Origin: CAZIVO01 sp964542765
GTDB lineage: Bacteria; Planctomycetota; UBA1135; UBA2386
Length of the DNA stretch: 35,155 bases
Assembly: GCA_964542765.1 (NCBI GenBank)
Contig: CAZIVO010000027.1
Span: 1-35,155 of the forward strand
Direction of reading: 5' to 3'
Below the pieces are notes generated by a model that saw nothing but the letters and a program-made list of their open reading frames with translations, ran no database searches and had not been told where the DNA came from. The stretch's first letter is position 1; every line of letters begins with the position of its first letter. The position numbers and the translations under genes are program-made. Positions 7,792-17,549 of the stretch are shown here, in pieces.

Positions 7792-9116
7792 GAACTCTCA
7801 TTCAAACGGTGGCGTGTCTCGCTGTTGTAAGCATCGGAAGCTACTTCGGGTGGTTGCTCCTCAGCAATCCTGTCGAGCCGCCTCGGCAAGAGAAGATCGC
7901 CCATGGACAAGCCGTGCGGGTCACAGAAGTCATGCCCGGAAATGTTCAGCTGAAGGTCCACACCAGCGGCACCGTGACGCCACGCACCGAAATACGGCTG
8001 ATCCCCGAAATTTCCGGGCGAATCGTGTGGATCTCACCCTCCCTGGCTGCCGGCGGCTTCTTTGATAAGGGTGAGCTTCTGGTGAAACTGGATCTCCGGG
8101 ATTACGAACTCGCCTTGATCCAGGCCAAGTCAGAGGTCGCGCGGGCACAACTCGCTCTCACCAGCGAAGAACAGGTGTCCTTGCGTCAAGCCGAAGCAGA
8201 AGTCGCGCGGGCACAGCTCGCTCTGGCTCGCGAAGAAGCCGAGGCAGAACAAGCGCGCAAGGACTGGGAAAAACTCGGCACGGGCAAGGGGTCTCCGCTG
8301 GCCCTGCACGAACCACAGGTTGCCGAAGCAAGGGCCACCGTCGCCGCAGCGCGAGCGCTCCTGGCTCTCCACCTGCCCCGGATTGCCGAGGCGAAGGCTG
8401 CTGTTGCCGCAGCACAAGCTCACCAATCCAAGGCCGAACTCGACCTGCAGCGGACAGAACTGAACGCGCCCTTTGCCGGCCGCGCCCGGCGCAAGAATGT
8501 AGACCTCGGCCAGTTCATCAATCGAGGGGAGCCGATCGCCACCATTTATGCCGTCGATTTCGCCGAGATCAGATTGCCTATCCCGGACGAAGAACTCGCC
8601 TTCCTCGACCTACCGCTGGACTATCGCGGCGACAGTGCTGACGCAGCACTCAGCCAGCAGGGGCCGCAGACCACGCTTTCAACCATCTTCGCAGGACGCC
8701 GGTGGGAATGGTCGGCGCAAATTGTTCGGGTCGAAGGAGAGCTCGACCCGCAGAGTCGCGTGGTGCAAGCGGTCGCCCGCGTCGCAAACCCATACAACCG
8801 CAGCGACACATCGGGACGCCCGCCACTGGCAGTCGGCATGTTCGTCGAAGCGACCATCACCGGGCGCACCATCGCCAACGCAACCAAAATCCCACGGGCT
8901 GCGCTGCGCCCGGACGGTCGAGTGGTCATGATCGATACAGAAAATCGCGTGCGCTTACGCGAGGTAAAGGTTTTGCGGAAGCTTCGCACCCAGGCCCTCG
9001 TTACCGAAGGTCTCAAGGCCGGAGAAACCATCTGCCTGTCGGCTCCCGAGACGGTCACCGAGGGAACTGTCGTTCGACCCATTCGCGACGATTCCCGCGA
9101 AGGAGACAAGAGGTAG
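7788..9116 (+). CDS. RND efflux periplasmic adaptor (HlyD/MFP family)
   Basis: 442 residues. An N-terminal membrane segment (about residues 5-26) anchors it. The lipoyl half-motif EIRLIPEISGRIVWI (about 67-81) and its partner LNAPFAGRARRKNVDLGQFINRGEPIATIY (about 225-254) flank a long Ala/Glu-rich coiled-coil hairpin, followed by the beta-barrel and membrane-proximal domains (KIPRAALRPDGRVVMI). It bridges the pump and the outer-membrane channel. The coiled coil contains a 22-residue duplication (EVARAQLAL occurs twice; DNA copies from 8133 and 8199). The gene sits between channel and pump, and ends in an AGAGGTAG stretch that is also the ribosome-binding site of the pump gene. Confidence 0.93.
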   Translation: MRTLIQTVACLAVVSIGSYFGWLLLSNPVEPPRQEKIAHGQAVRVTEVMPGNVQLKVHTSGTVTPRTEIRLIPEISGRIVWISPSLAAGGFFDKGELLVKLDLRDYELALIQAKSEVARAQLALTSEEQVSLRQAEAEVARAQLALAREEAEAEQARKDWEKLGTGKGSPLALHEPQVAEARATVAAARALLALHLPRIAEAKAAVAAAQAHQSKAELDLQRTELNAPFAGRARRKNVDLGQFINRGEPIATIYAVDFAEIRLPIPDEELAFLDLPLDYRGDSADAALSQQGPQTTLSTIFAGRRWEWSAQIVRVEGELDPQSRVVQAVARVANPYNRSDTSGRPPLAVGMFVEATITGRTIANATKIPRAALRPDGRVVMIDTENRVRLREVKVLRKLRTQALVTEGLKAGETICLSAPETVTEGTVVRPIRDDSREGDKR

Positions 9117-9120
9117 GCAC

Positions 9121-12100
9121 GTGATTCGCATCATCGAATGGTTCACGCGCAATACCGTCGCCGCCAATCTGTTGATGTGGCTGATCGTGGTATGGGGCGC
9201 GGCAACGATCCCCTTCCTCCAGAAGGAAGTCTTCCCGGAGATGGCGGTAAACATCGTCACCGTCACCACCGATTACCTCGGTGCGGCTCCCGAGGAGGTC
9301 GAGGAGGGGATCTGCCGTCGCATCGAAGAAGAAGTCGAGGGAATCTCCGGCATCAAGCGGGTGACTTCGATAGCCAACGAAAACGTCGGCATCGTCTCGA
9401 TCGAGGCTCTCCAGGGTTTCGACCTCGATGACGTCCTCGACAAGATCAAGAACCGGGTCAACGCACTCAAAACCCTGCCCGTCGATGCGGAAAAGCCCAT
9501 CTACGAGAAGGTTGTCGTCACCCGCGAAATGACTCATATCGCCATCTCCGGCCATACTGACGATCTGACCCTTAAAAAACTCGGAGAGCGGGTGCGGGAC
9601 GATGTCTCTGCACTCGAGGGCATCACCAAGGTTTCCTTGACCAATGTGCGGCCTTACGAAATCTCGATCGAAGTGTCGGAGGCCTCGCTCCGCCAGTGGG
9701 GCCTGACACTCGATCAAGTTGCCGCAGCCGTGCGACGCTCCTCGCTGGACCTCCCGGGTGGCGTCATCAAGTCAGAGGGCGGAGAAATCCTGCTGCGCGC
9801 AAAAGGCCAGGCCTACCACGGACATGAGTTCGAAGAACTCGTCCTCATCACAAAGCCCGACGGCACCCGCGTCACGCTGGGCCAGGTCGCAACCGTCGTT
9901 GATCACCTCGCTGATACCAGCCAATCAGCGCGCTTCGATGGGAAATCGGCAGCGGTTGTCAATGTCTACCGAGTCGGCGATCAAGACGTCCTCGAGATCA
10001 CCGACAAGGTAAGCGAGTACGTGGAGGCCAACCGTCACCGCATGCCCGAAGGCATCGAAATGACGATCTGGCGCGACTACTCGGAAATCCTGCGTGGGCG
10101 CATGGATTTGATGATCCGCAATGCTTCGCAAGGTCTCCTGCTCGTCTTCGTGGTTCTCGCCCTGTTCTTGCGCTTCAGGCTCGCATTCTGGGTAAGTCTC
10201 GGGATCCCGGTTTCGTTCCTCGGCGCCATCTTGCTGATGCCCATCTTCGGCGTGACGCTGAACATGATCTCGCTGTTCGCGTTCATCGTGGTGCTCGGCA
10301 TCGTTGTCGATGACGCAATCGTGGTCGGCGAAAGTGTCTACAAAAAGCTGAGGGAGGGGATGCCGGGATTTCAGGCCGCGGTCGAAGGATCGCGAGAAGT
10401 CGCAGTGCCCGTCATCTTCGCCGTGCTGACGACGGTTGCCGCATTCTCTCCCATGTTCAGCGTGACCGGCAATGCCGCCGAGATCTGGCGACAGATACCG
10501 ATGATCGTCGTGCCGTGCCTGCTCTTCTCCCTGATCGAGTCGAAGCTGATCTTGCCGGCACACCTGAGCCACGAGAAACCATTTGGCGAAACAGGAATAT
10601 TGCGAGGAGTGGCAAGGCTATGGGCCCCCATCGCAAAGGCCTGGCGAACCATTCAGTATCCCTTCGCGGAAGGCCTCGAATGGTGGTCCCACAGGATCTA
10701 TCGACCCTCACTCGGCTGGTGCCTCCGCTGGCGCTACCTGACGGTTTCCGCCTTCTTGACGATCTTGGCCTTCACTGCCGCATTCTTCGCAAGCGGCCGA
10801 ACCAAGTGGGTCTTCTTCCCCAAGGTAGAAGCGGACAACGTTGTCGCCATGTTGACGATGCCGCTCGGCACTCCCGTCGAGGTCACCATCGCAAATATCC
10901 GCCGACTCGAGCAAGCGGCTCTCGATCTGAGGGAGGAACTCGACGCAGAATCTAGCACGCAACAGAGCCTCTTCCGCCACATCCTGGCGTCCATCGGGGA
11001 TCAACCCTATCGCCTCGAACAGCGGCAAAACATCGGCGGCATACTCGCCATCGCGAGCGGATCAAACATCGGCGAGGTCAATATCCACCTCGCGCCCTCG
11101 GAGGATAGGACCATCACCGCGTCGGAGATCCAAAGGAGATGGCGTGACAAGACCGGCCCCATCCCCGAAGCGACGGAATTGAGCTTCACCTTCTCGCTGA
11201 TCGCCGCAGGAGAAGATGTCAATATTCAGATGTCCCACCCCGACCTCGATGAACTCCAGGTAGCGGCGAACACGGCCAAGGAGTACCTGTCTCAGTTCAG
11301 AGGTGTCTCCGATATTGCAGACAACTTCCGCTCCGGAAAGCAGGAGGTTCGCCTGTCCATCAAGCCTTCCGCCGAGAATTTAGGGCTCAGCCTGACCAAT
11401 CTCGCGCGCCAGGTCCGACAGGGTTTCTACGGCGAGGAGGCCCAGCGCATTCAGCGCAATCGCGATGATGTTCGAGTGATGGTGCGATATCCCCAGAATC
11501 GCCGCAATTCCCTGAGCGATCTCGAAAACATGCGCATCCGCACTCCCCTCGGAGATGAGGTTCCCTTCTCCTCGGTGGCCGATGCGCGACTGGGTCGCGG
11601 ACCATCGTCCATCAAGCGAACGGATGGTGCTCGCACGATCAACGTCACGGCCGAAGCGGACGAGGATGTTGTCAGCGCCAATCAGATCGTCGCGAAGGTC
11701 CGAAACGAACTGCACATGAAACTGGAGGCCGACCATCCTGGATTGAGCATCACCTATGAAGGCGACACCCGCGAGCAAGAGGAGACGATGGGCAGCCTCC
11801 TGGTGGGATTCGTGATCGCGATGTTCGTGATCTACATGCTGATGGGCATCCCGTTCCAGTCTTACCTGCAACCGCTGATCGTCATGAGCGCGATCCCATT
11901 CGGTTTCGTCGGCGCGTTGTGGGGCCACTTCTTCATGGGGTTCGATCTGAGCATCATGTCGATGCTGGGCCTGATCGCACTTTCCGGCGTTGTCGTCAAT
12001 GACAGCATCGTCCTCGTGGATTACGTGAACAAGAAGAGGCGCTCCGGAAGATCCCTCATGTCCGCTGTACACGAGGCCGGCATTCGGCGGTTCCGCCCGA

Positions 12101-12336
12101 TCGTGCTGACATCATTGACAACCTGCGCGGGCTTGACACCGCTGATGCTCGAGCGCAGTGTGCAGGCCAAGTTCATGATCCCGATGGCGGTATCGCTCTC
12201 CTTCGGCGTGTTGTTCGGCACCTTCATCATCCTGGTGCTCGTGCCGATGCTCTACATGATCCTTGAAGACATCAAGCGAGCGACGGCCTGGCTGCTCGGA
12301 CGAAGCTACGACCCGGACCTGAAGATCGGCGGGTGA
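9121..12336 (+). CDS. RND multidrug efflux permease (AcrB/HAE1-like)
   Basis: 1071 residues, full length for the family. It starts at GTG 9121, with GAGG at 9110-9113. It has the expected order of TM1 (TVAANLLMWLIVVWGAATI), a large periplasmic porter domain, a TM2-6 block, a second periplasmic domain and a TM8-12 block. The proton-relay aspartates are D397-D398 in LGIVVDDAIVVGE, and the matching second-half motif is LSGVVVNDSIVLVDYVN. It belongs to the branch with EVFPEMAVNIVTV and PEEVEEGICRRIEEE at the N-terminus. It should export hydrophobic or amphiphilic compounds by proton antiport, with the two upstream gene products. The substrate cannot be read from sequence. Confidence 0.95.
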   Translation: MIRIIEWFTRNTVAANLLMWLIVVWGAATIPFLQKEVFPEMAVNIVTVTTDYLGAAPEEVEEGICRRIEEEVEGISGIKRVTSIANENVGIVSIEALQGFDLDDVLDKIKNRVNALKTLPVDAEKPIYEKVVVTREMTHIAISGHTDDLTLKKLGERVRDDVSALEGITKVSLTNVRPYEISIEVSEASLRQWGLTLDQVAAAVRRSSLDLPGGVIKSEGGEILLRAKGQAYHGHEFEELVLITKPDGTRVTLGQVATVVDHLADTSQSARFDGKSAAVVNVYRVGDQDVLEITDKVSEYVEANRHRMPEGIEMTIWRDYSEILRGRMDLMIRNASQGLLLVFVVLALFLRFRLAFWVSLGIPVSFLGAILLMPIFGVTLNMISLFAFIVVLGIVVDDAIVVGESVYKKLREGMPGFQAAVEGSREVAVPVIFAVLTTVAAFSPMFSVTGNAAEIWRQIPMIVVPCLLFSLIESKLILPAHLSHEKPFGETGILRGVARLWAPIAKAWRTIQYPFAEGLEWWSHRIYRPSLGWCLRWRYLTVSAFLTILAFTAAFFASGRTKWVFFPKVEADNVVAMLTMPLGTPVEVTIANIRRLEQAALDLREELDAESSTQQSLFRHILASIGDQPYRLEQRQNIGGILAIASGSNIGEVNIHLAPSEDRTITASEIQRRWRDKTGPIPEATELSFTFSLIAAGEDVNIQMSHPDLDELQVAANTAKEYLSQFRGVSDIADNFRSGKQEVRLSIKPSAENLGLSLTNLARQVRQGFYGEEAQRIQRNRDDVRVMVRYPQNRRNSLSDLENMRIRTPLGDEVPFSSVADARLGRGPSSIKRTDGARTINVTAEADEDVVSANQIVAKVRNELHMKLEADHPGLSITYEGDTREQEETMGSLLVGFVIAMFVIYMLMGIPFQSYLQPLIVMSAIPFGFVGALWGHFFMGFDLSIMSMLGLIALSGVVVNDSIVLVDYVNKKRRSGRSLMSAVHEAGIRRFRPIVLTSLTTCAGLTPLMLERSVQAKFMIPMAVSLSFGVLFGTFIILVLVPMLYMILEDIKRATAWLLGRSYDPDLKIGG

Positions 12337-12384
12337 TCCAACAAAAGTTTTCAGGGCTCAAACCAAGGTCATCGGAAACGTCTG

Positions 12385-12403
12385 CGGGGCGACCAAATCC
12401 CCG
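12385..12403. terminator. Weak hairpin between convergent genes
   Basis: CGGGG (12385-12389) can pair with CCCCG (12399-12403) around a nine-base loop, in the 70-base gap between the efflux operon and the convergent gene at 12407. There is no U-run on either side, so it is only a possible bidirectional terminator. Confidence 0.3.
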
Positions 12404-12406
12404 AAC

Positions 12407-13321
12407 CTATTTGCCAATCAGCATCTCGAGGCCGGCAGTGTGCGCGACCGAAAACTGCGCGCCTGGATCCAAAACCCAGGCCTGCAGCGCGATCTTCGCG
12501 CCGGCGAGCGTGGGATTGTCGGGGACTTTCAGCCTGAACTCCTTGAATGCGGTGCCCGTGCCCGGTGCATTCGTCCGGAACGGCAAGGTCACGGTCGCCG
12601 GGAAAACGTAGAGTTTGCCCCACTTGATCGGCCCCGCGAAGCGGGGGCCCCATATCAGTGATCCCGACACCCCGGACTTCGCACCCGTGATGACGAACCC
12701 GATCGGGTTCGCCGTGTTGGGCCAACCGAGGCCTGCCAGTTCGGGCGCCAACCCACCGGTGCCGGGCTTGCTCACGCCGTAGCCAGTGAACGCTCCCTTA
12801 TGCTGACCGCAATAGATGCGGTAAACCCAGGAACCGCGGTTGGTATGCGGACCGGTCCAAACATTTGCGTTCCACTTCAAGCGCCAGAAGCGCGTAAGGG
12901 TGCCGGTACGGCTTGACCCCATCCGCGCCTGACGAGTGGTTCCGAGCCCAATGAAGTAGCGCTTGCCGCTCGCCAGAGACACCGGCTGATCAAAGCGGGC
13001 GCCGTGCCAGGCGATGTGTGGACCCGCAGGTAGCTGAATTGTCTTCTTCGCAAGTACGGTCCCGGGCTTGCCAGCCGGGTCCGAAGCCCAAACAGCAAAC
13101 GGGATTGGCATCGTCGCGGGCGAGTAGTTGCGCAAAATGAACTGTAAGGCAGAAACCTGCATCGGCCGCGATGGCTGCAACTCCGTAACGTACCAATTCA
13201 GCCCACCCTTGGGATAGTACATCGTGGGGTTCTGATTCGCCGGCTGGCAAAGCCTCTGCGCCTGCCCAACTGCGCAGGTAAAGACCACTGACAGAAGCAC
13301 GCCTTGGAGGAATGGACGCAT
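12407..13321 (-). CDS. Exported beta-rich protein with a recurrent C-terminal domain
   Basis: 304 residues, not recognised as a named family. The signal peptide is MRPFLQGVLLSVVFTCAVGQA, with Gln at the likely +1. Residues about 25-170 read as a beta-sandwich with Trp/Tyr/Gly strands and several Cys (C25 and the YCGQ cysteine near 166). Residues about 190-304 form a second beta domain containing G-W-P-N-T-A-N-P, LKVPDNPTLAGAKIALQA and VLDPGA. The same pattern closes the CotH protein at 30741-33179, so it is probably a mobile domain for surface display or adhesion. A TGATATAAC extended -10 lies just upstream. It is probably transcribed alone, since a strong hairpin separates it from the upstream gene. 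Confidence 0.72.
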   Translation of the reverse strand: MRPFLQGVLLSVVFTCAVGQAQRLCQPANQNPTMYYPKGGLNWYVTELQPSRPMQVSALQFILRNYSPATMPIPFAVWASDPAGKPGTVLAKKTIQLPAGPHIAWHGARFDQPVSLASGKRYFIGLGTTRQARMGSSRTGTLTRFWRLKWNANVWTGPHTNRGSWVYRIYCGQHKGAFTGYGVSKPGTGGLAPELAGLGWPNTANPIGFVITGAKSGVSGSLIWGPRFAGPIKWGKLYVFPATVTLPFRTNAPGTGTAFKEFRLKVPDNPTLAGAKIALQAWVLDPGAQFSVAHTAGLEMLIGK

Positions 13322-13356
13322 GGAGGCTCAACGGCAGACTGGAGTCGGCGAACCAT

Positions 13357-13365
13357 GTTATATCA
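13357..13365 (-). promoter_or_regulatory. Putative extended -10 promoter for the 13321 gene
   Basis: Reading the minus strand, TGATATAAC gives a TG-N extension plus TATAAC (13362 down to 13357), five of six matches to the -10 consensus. It would start transcription about 30 bases before the ATG. No -35 is evident, which extended -10 promoters do not need. Confidence 0.4.
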
Positions 13366-13390
13366 CACAAAGCCGCACGCCATCGTCTTA

Positions 13391-13408
13391 GGGGGCCTGT
13401 CGGCCCCC
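13391..13408 (-). terminator. Strong GC hairpin after the thioredoxin-domain gene
   Basis: GGGGGCC (13391-13397), a four-base loop and GGCCCCC (13402-13408) form a perfect seven-pair stem, 30 bases beyond the stop of the minus-strand gene at 13438. The tail is TAAGACG, not a U-tract, so termination may be partial or Rho-assisted. Confidence 0.55.
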
Positions 13409-13437
13409 AGGAGTTGCGACAAAGACCGAATCACTCC

Positions 13438-14877
13438 TCAATCGCGCTCGGCGAGCAAGCCGTCAATGATGACGGTCAGGCTCTGTTGCAGATCGGTCGA
13501 ATAGCCGATGTGAACGTCTCGGACAACGCCCTTGGTATCGATCACGACCAGGGTCGGATAACCAAGAATGTGATAGAGCTTGGGTATCTCCTCGCTGTGG
13601 AGACTCTCATACCTCATGCCGACCGCTTCGACGGTGAACTTTGCGTCTGCCAAGTCCTTGTCCTTGTTCACCCCCATGATGGCCACCGCCTTGCCACGGT
13701 AGTGATCTGCGAGTGCATTCATCTGCGGCATCGCGCGCACGCACCACCCGCAACCTCGATACCAGAAATCGAGCACGAGGACCTTGCCCGCGTAATCCGT
13801 CAGGCTCCTCCCCTCACCTCCAAGCGTGCTGGCAGCCCAATCGGGCGATGGCTTGTCAAGGATCTTGCCGATGCGGCTCGCGTAGCTAGACACATACTTC
13901 TCTCGGCGTTCGTGAGCCACGATCAACTCATCGAACATCTTGCGCACGTCGGGCATCTTCACCCGTTCGCGGGCATCCTTGAGCATCTGAAGCCCCCGGG
14001 AGAGACGTTTGTCCTTGTGTTCAGCATCCGTGCGACCCGCCAAGGTCACCTTGTCATAGCTCTGCTTGGCCTCAAACCAATGCTGGAGTTCCTCAGCCAG
14101 TTGCTGCGCCCACGCAACATCTCGACGCTCAACGCCCGTGAGTTCGATGACACCGCGAGACGTTGATTCAGATCGCCAGGTGCTCCTGGTAAAGGTGTCG
14201 ATCTTGAGCGGGAAACCCCGAGCTGTATCGAACTCGACCTGACACGACTCTTCTTGCAAGTAGTTGCGGTGAGAAGGGCTATCGACCTCACAAGAAATCC
14301 GGCGCACTGCAGCCGATGGAGCTTCGCCCTTCGTCGCAATCTCGGCAGCATTCTTCTCGGAGGAGAGACGGCCCCGGTAGCGACGATCAAAGATGGGCAC
14401 CAAACATGTCCAGCCCGAAGCTGCCTCCGCGAGACTCCGAGGCAGGGGCACTAAAACAACGGACGGGTCCAGCCCAAGAGCAATGCTCGGGTTTACAGGA
14501 AAGGCTCCGTCCGACCGCATGTCGACCCAACCTCGAGAACGCGAGACCGGCTGCTCACGCAATTCTCCGCTGCGGAGCTTGCGGCGAGTCTCGGTGGAAC
14601 GCTCGAAGACAAGGCGATGACTCCCATCCTCATTGAGTCGAACGACCCAGAACTTCCACTCCACCTCGGAGTGGGTTTCGCCATAGCTAGCAACACTGTT
14701 CTTTTCCCCCGCGAAAGACAGTTCCTGGCCCACTTCAAAGGCGTAGCTCGGAAGTGTCGGCAAGCCTACAGGCGGGGGTTGCTCTGCTCGCGGCGCAAAA
14801 GCCTGAGAGGAAAGTTGCTGAGAAGACAGCCCCAGCAGAAAAACTACGCTGAGGAAAAAGAAGGGGCGAAGCTGCAT
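13438..14877 (-). CDS. Exported protein with C-terminal TlpA-like thioredoxin domain
   Basis: 479 residues from the ATG at 14875-14877. The ribosome-binding site GGAGG sits seven bases before it, which decides against the in-frame TTG at 14895. A signal peptide (FFFLSVVFLLGLSS before Gln) is followed by an unassigned beta-rich region (about 40-260, with paired Cys) and a charged helix (about 255-335). The thioredoxin domain occupies about 345-479: VLVLDFWYRGCGWCVRAMPQMN has the redox pair C376/C379, and GYPTLVVID supplies the cis-proline. This is the TlpA/ResA layout used for extracytoplasmic thiol chemistry, although many planctomycete relatives have no known partner. No cytochrome c maturation genes lie nearby. 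Confidence 0.82.
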   Translation of the reverse strand: MQLRPFFFLSVVFLLGLSSQQLSSQAFAPRAEQPPPVGLPTLPSYAFEVGQELSFAGEKNSVASYGETHSEVEWKFWVVRLNEDGSHRLVFERSTETRRKLRSGELREQPVSRSRGWVDMRSDGAFPVNPSIALGLDPSVVLVPLPRSLAEAASGWTCLVPIFDRRYRGRLSSEKNAAEIATKGEAPSAAVRRISCEVDSPSHRNYLQEESCQVEFDTARGFPLKIDTFTRSTWRSESTSRGVIELTGVERRDVAWAQQLAEELQHWFEAKQSYDKVTLAGRTDAEHKDKRLSRGLQMLKDARERVKMPDVRKMFDELIVAHERREKYVSSYASRIGKILDKPSPDWAASTLGGEGRSLTDYAGKVLVLDFWYRGCGWCVRAMPQMNALADHYRGKAVAIMGVNKDKDLADAKFTVEAVGMRYESLHSEEIPKLYHILGYPTLVVIDTKGVVRDVHIGYSTDLQQSLTVIIDGLLAERD

Positions 14878-14922
14878 GCATGTTCCTCCGGTCAATAGCT
14901 CACGATGCTACGCTGTGCTGAC

Positions 14923-15474
14923 ATGGACCGCGAAACCGCTGCCAACATTCTGGAAGAAATGACCAAGGGCGACAGCCTCCTTCGGCATGCTCGGTGCGTC
15001 GAACTCGTCATGCGCGCCCTCGCCGCCGAGCACGGCGAAGACGATGACAAGTGGGGTGCCGCAGGACTCCTCCACGATGCAGACTACGAGGCCTGGCCCG
15101 AACAACATCCCGATCGGATCGTCGCACGGCTTCGAGATCTGGGAGAAGAGCAGATCGCGCACGCCATCTCCGCCCATTACACCAAGTGGCAAGTCCCCCA
15201 TGACACACTCCTCAGCCGCGCACTGATCGCCAGCGATGAGTTGACTGGTTTCATCGTCGCCTGCGCCCTGGTGCGGCCCGAAGGCTTGAGCACACTGACC
15301 CCGAAGAGTGTCCGGAAAAAATTCAAAAGCCGCAACTTCGCTGCCAGTGTCGAACGGGAGGAAGTCATGGCAGGCCTCGAAATCTTCGGCGTGGAATTTT
15401 CGGATCACGCTCAGTTCATCATCGATGCGCTGAAACCCCACGCGGACGAACTCCAACTCGGAGGTGGGCCATGA
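14923..15474 (+). CDS. HD-domain hydrolase
   Basis: 183 residues; a cytoplasmic metal-dependent phosphohydrolase of the HD superfamily, small single-domain type. The metal ligands are visible: H22 (LLRHARCVE), H51-D52 (GLLHDADYEAWPEQH), a further His in ISAHYTKW and D in IASDELTGF. Relatives typically begin a few residues before an LxxH motif at this spacing, so the ATG at 14923 is preferred over 14905; neither has a clear ribosome-binding site. The physiological substrate of this group is generally unknown. The gene is divergent from the thioredoxin-domain gene, with only 45 bases between them. Confidence 0.82.
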   Translation: MDRETAANILEEMTKGDSLLRHARCVELVMRALAAEHGEDDDKWGAAGLLHDADYEAWPEQHPDRIVARLRDLGEEQIAHAISAHYTKWQVPHDTLLSRALIASDELTGFIVACALVRPEGLSTLTPKSVRKKFKSRNFAASVEREEVMAGLEIFGVEFSDHAQFIIDALKPHADELQLGGGP

Positions 15475-15565
15475 TCTCGAGGTCTGACGCAGGCCATCCT
15501 GCCCACAAATCACGAGTAAGCCCGAAGAGCGCTGCAACGAGAGGCTGCTTCTCACTCCTCCTTCG

Positions 15566-17530
15566 ATGACACCGCCAAACAAACCATTTCTGTTCATGCT
15601 CTGGTCCACGCTCCTTTCGGTGTTGGCCGCTGCGCAGTCGCAAGAGGGCCCGGCGCGTAAGAAGGTTTTCGGGATCGTCAAGACAGCAAGCGGAAAGATC
15701 TGGGTCGGTGCAGAAGTAAACCTTCTGGCAAGATCACTCCCCGATAATGAAAAGGTTGGATCTGTCGACCATCTCCGCGTGCTCAGCGATCAACATGGCC
15801 GATTCCGTGCCGAGATCATCGCCGGACGCTCCTACACTGCTTGGGCATGGTCTCCGGTAGAGATCGGTCGATACCGGCAAACAGGTGTCATCGAGAATGT
15901 CTTCCCGTCAGTTCCGCTGATCCTCGAGGAGAGCGATGAACCTCACCTCATCCAGCGGTTCCGCATCACCGGCCGTGACGCATGGCAACACCTCGAACCA
16001 CTCGAGTTCCACTTCATCAGCCTCACTGGCAACATCTACCACGAACAGATCACCGCCGAGGAGGACGGGACCCTCGCGATGCCCCGCCTGCCCGCGAGTT
16101 CTCACTTTCTGGAGGTGCGGGGCCGGGATGCATTCCCTCTCCACGAGTACCCGCTGCACCGACGCCCGGCCCATCATCCTCAAGAAGATCCTGCCGAACT
16201 TGCCCTGCCAGGGCCCAAGGTCCTCGGCATCGCAATTCGAGATATAGGCACAAACCAGGGTATCGGCGGCGCCCGCATCTATCGCTCCTTGCGATCACGA
16301 CTGATAGAGATCGCCCGCACAGAAGCCGATGGTTTCGTCTCCGTTAAACTCCCGGTCGCGGCGGCTTCCTCTCCTTCCCAGGCAGGCTCAGATGACCGAA
16401 AGGTCGGCCATGAAACCTGGATCATGATGTCCGACGCGCCGGGACATGGCATCGGCGCGCTTCGCCGAGGAACCCCAAAGAAGCGCCGCGACGGCCGTGC
16501 CTGGGCAGAGTTGCGCAAGGATTCTCCTCCCGACTACTACTGCCACCTTGGCCCCGGCGCCAGCCTCAAGGGGCGCGTAGAAATTTCAACTGGAGTGCCG
16601 GCACGCAAGATGGGCTTGCGAATGAGCGGTCGCAGCCTTCACTACGAAGACCTCAACCACCGAATCTCCGCGATCTTTTCACGCGTGGTCGAGACAGACG
16701 CGCAGGGTCAGTTCGAAATCTCCGGCCTCATTTCAGAATACATCGCCGTGGTCGACGGGTTTCTCTCGGACGAACACATCCTGTTGCTGCCCGAAAGCTG
16801 GCGAGCCGGGCTCAGCCCATCCCTGCGCTACATGTTCACCACCGAAAGCGCCTTCCGAAAAGAGGGTAAGGCCGTGGTGACATTGTCGGACCGCTGTCCC
16901 ATTGAATTTCGACTGACGGCTCCGGGCCGAGCCCCCGCCGAAAGCGGCAAGATCGCGCTGCACACCCTCGACAAGAGTGACGCACTGACTCCTTCTCCTC
17001 GATATCTACATACGGATCGAGCCGGCAGGCTTCGTATCCTGGCGCCGCAGCGCCAAGACCTCGCACTCATCCTTCGCAACGAAGTTGACTGGGACATCCG
17101 CAGGCTGAGCGTTTACCCGAAGGCCGGAAAGCCGGATGCGCCCTCTCTGGAAATCGAGATGGAAGAAATGCTTCGGGTCAGCGGACATGTGGTGGACGAC
17201 AAGGGCAAGCCGATTGCCGCCGCCGAGATCAGCCTCTACCCCCTTTTCACACAGGGCCTTGCCAACTCTTTCGACCAGTTGACGGACAAGGACGTGGGGC
17301 GTGTATCCCTGAGTCAGATCAAGGACCCTCGGCAACTCGCGATCCTGGCCCGCATGCTCGGCTTCAATGCCAAGGTCCCGACGGACAAGGAGGGGCTCTT
17401 CTCCTTTCGGATTCCACGGATCCCGATGAACTACCGGCTTTATCTGCGGCATAACGGCGTCAATACCAATATCCAGATCGAGGTCGATGACCGATCGGTC
17501 GAGGATCTGAAGATCGAGATACAACGCTGA
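15566..17530 (+). CDS. Exported multi-domain beta-sandwich protein (carboxypeptidase regulatory-like)
   Basis: 654 residues. The signal peptide (FMLWSTLLSVLAAA, Gln next) predicts export. At least two segments look like carboxypeptidase-regulatory-type folds: KVFGIVKTASGKIWVGAEVNLLARS (about 35-58) and VSGHVVDDKGKPIAAAEISLYPLF (about 533-556). Similar strands lie between them (GIAIRDIGTNQGIGGARIYRS; SLKGRVEISTGVPARKMGLRMS). Such repeats act as transthyretin-like spacers or ligand-binding modules in secreted proteins. No catalytic motif was found. ATG 15566 lacks a good ribosome-binding site; ATG 15596 would still leave a signal peptide. It is followed by the histidine leader region but faces the same way, so read-through is possible. 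Confidence 0.72.
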   Translation: MTPPNKPFLFMLWSTLLSVLAAAQSQEGPARKKVFGIVKTASGKIWVGAEVNLLARSLPDNEKVGSVDHLRVLSDQHGRFRAEIIAGRSYTAWAWSPVEIGRYRQTGVIENVFPSVPLILEESDEPHLIQRFRITGRDAWQHLEPLEFHFISLTGNIYHEQITAEEDGTLAMPRLPASSHFLEVRGRDAFPLHEYPLHRRPAHHPQEDPAELALPGPKVLGIAIRDIGTNQGIGGARIYRSLRSRLIEIARTEADGFVSVKLPVAAASSPSQAGSDDRKVGHETWIMMSDAPGHGIGALRRGTPKKRRDGRAWAELRKDSPPDYYCHLGPGASLKGRVEISTGVPARKMGLRMSGRSLHYEDLNHRISAIFSRVVETDAQGQFEISGLISEYIAVVDGFLSDEHILLLPESWRAGLSPSLRYMFTTESAFRKEGKAVVTLSDRCPIEFRLTAPGRAPAESGKIALHTLDKSDALTPSPRYLHTDRAGRLRILAPQRQDLALILRNEVDWDIRRLSVYPKAGKPDAPSLEIEMEEMLRVSGHVVDDKGKPIAAAEISLYPLFTQGLANSFDQLTDKDVGRVSLSQIKDPRQLAILARMLGFNAKVPTDKEGLFSFRIPRIPMNYRLYLRHNGVNTNIQIEVDDRSVEDLKIEIQR

Positions 17531-17549
17531 CCGATCTGCCCGAATTCCC

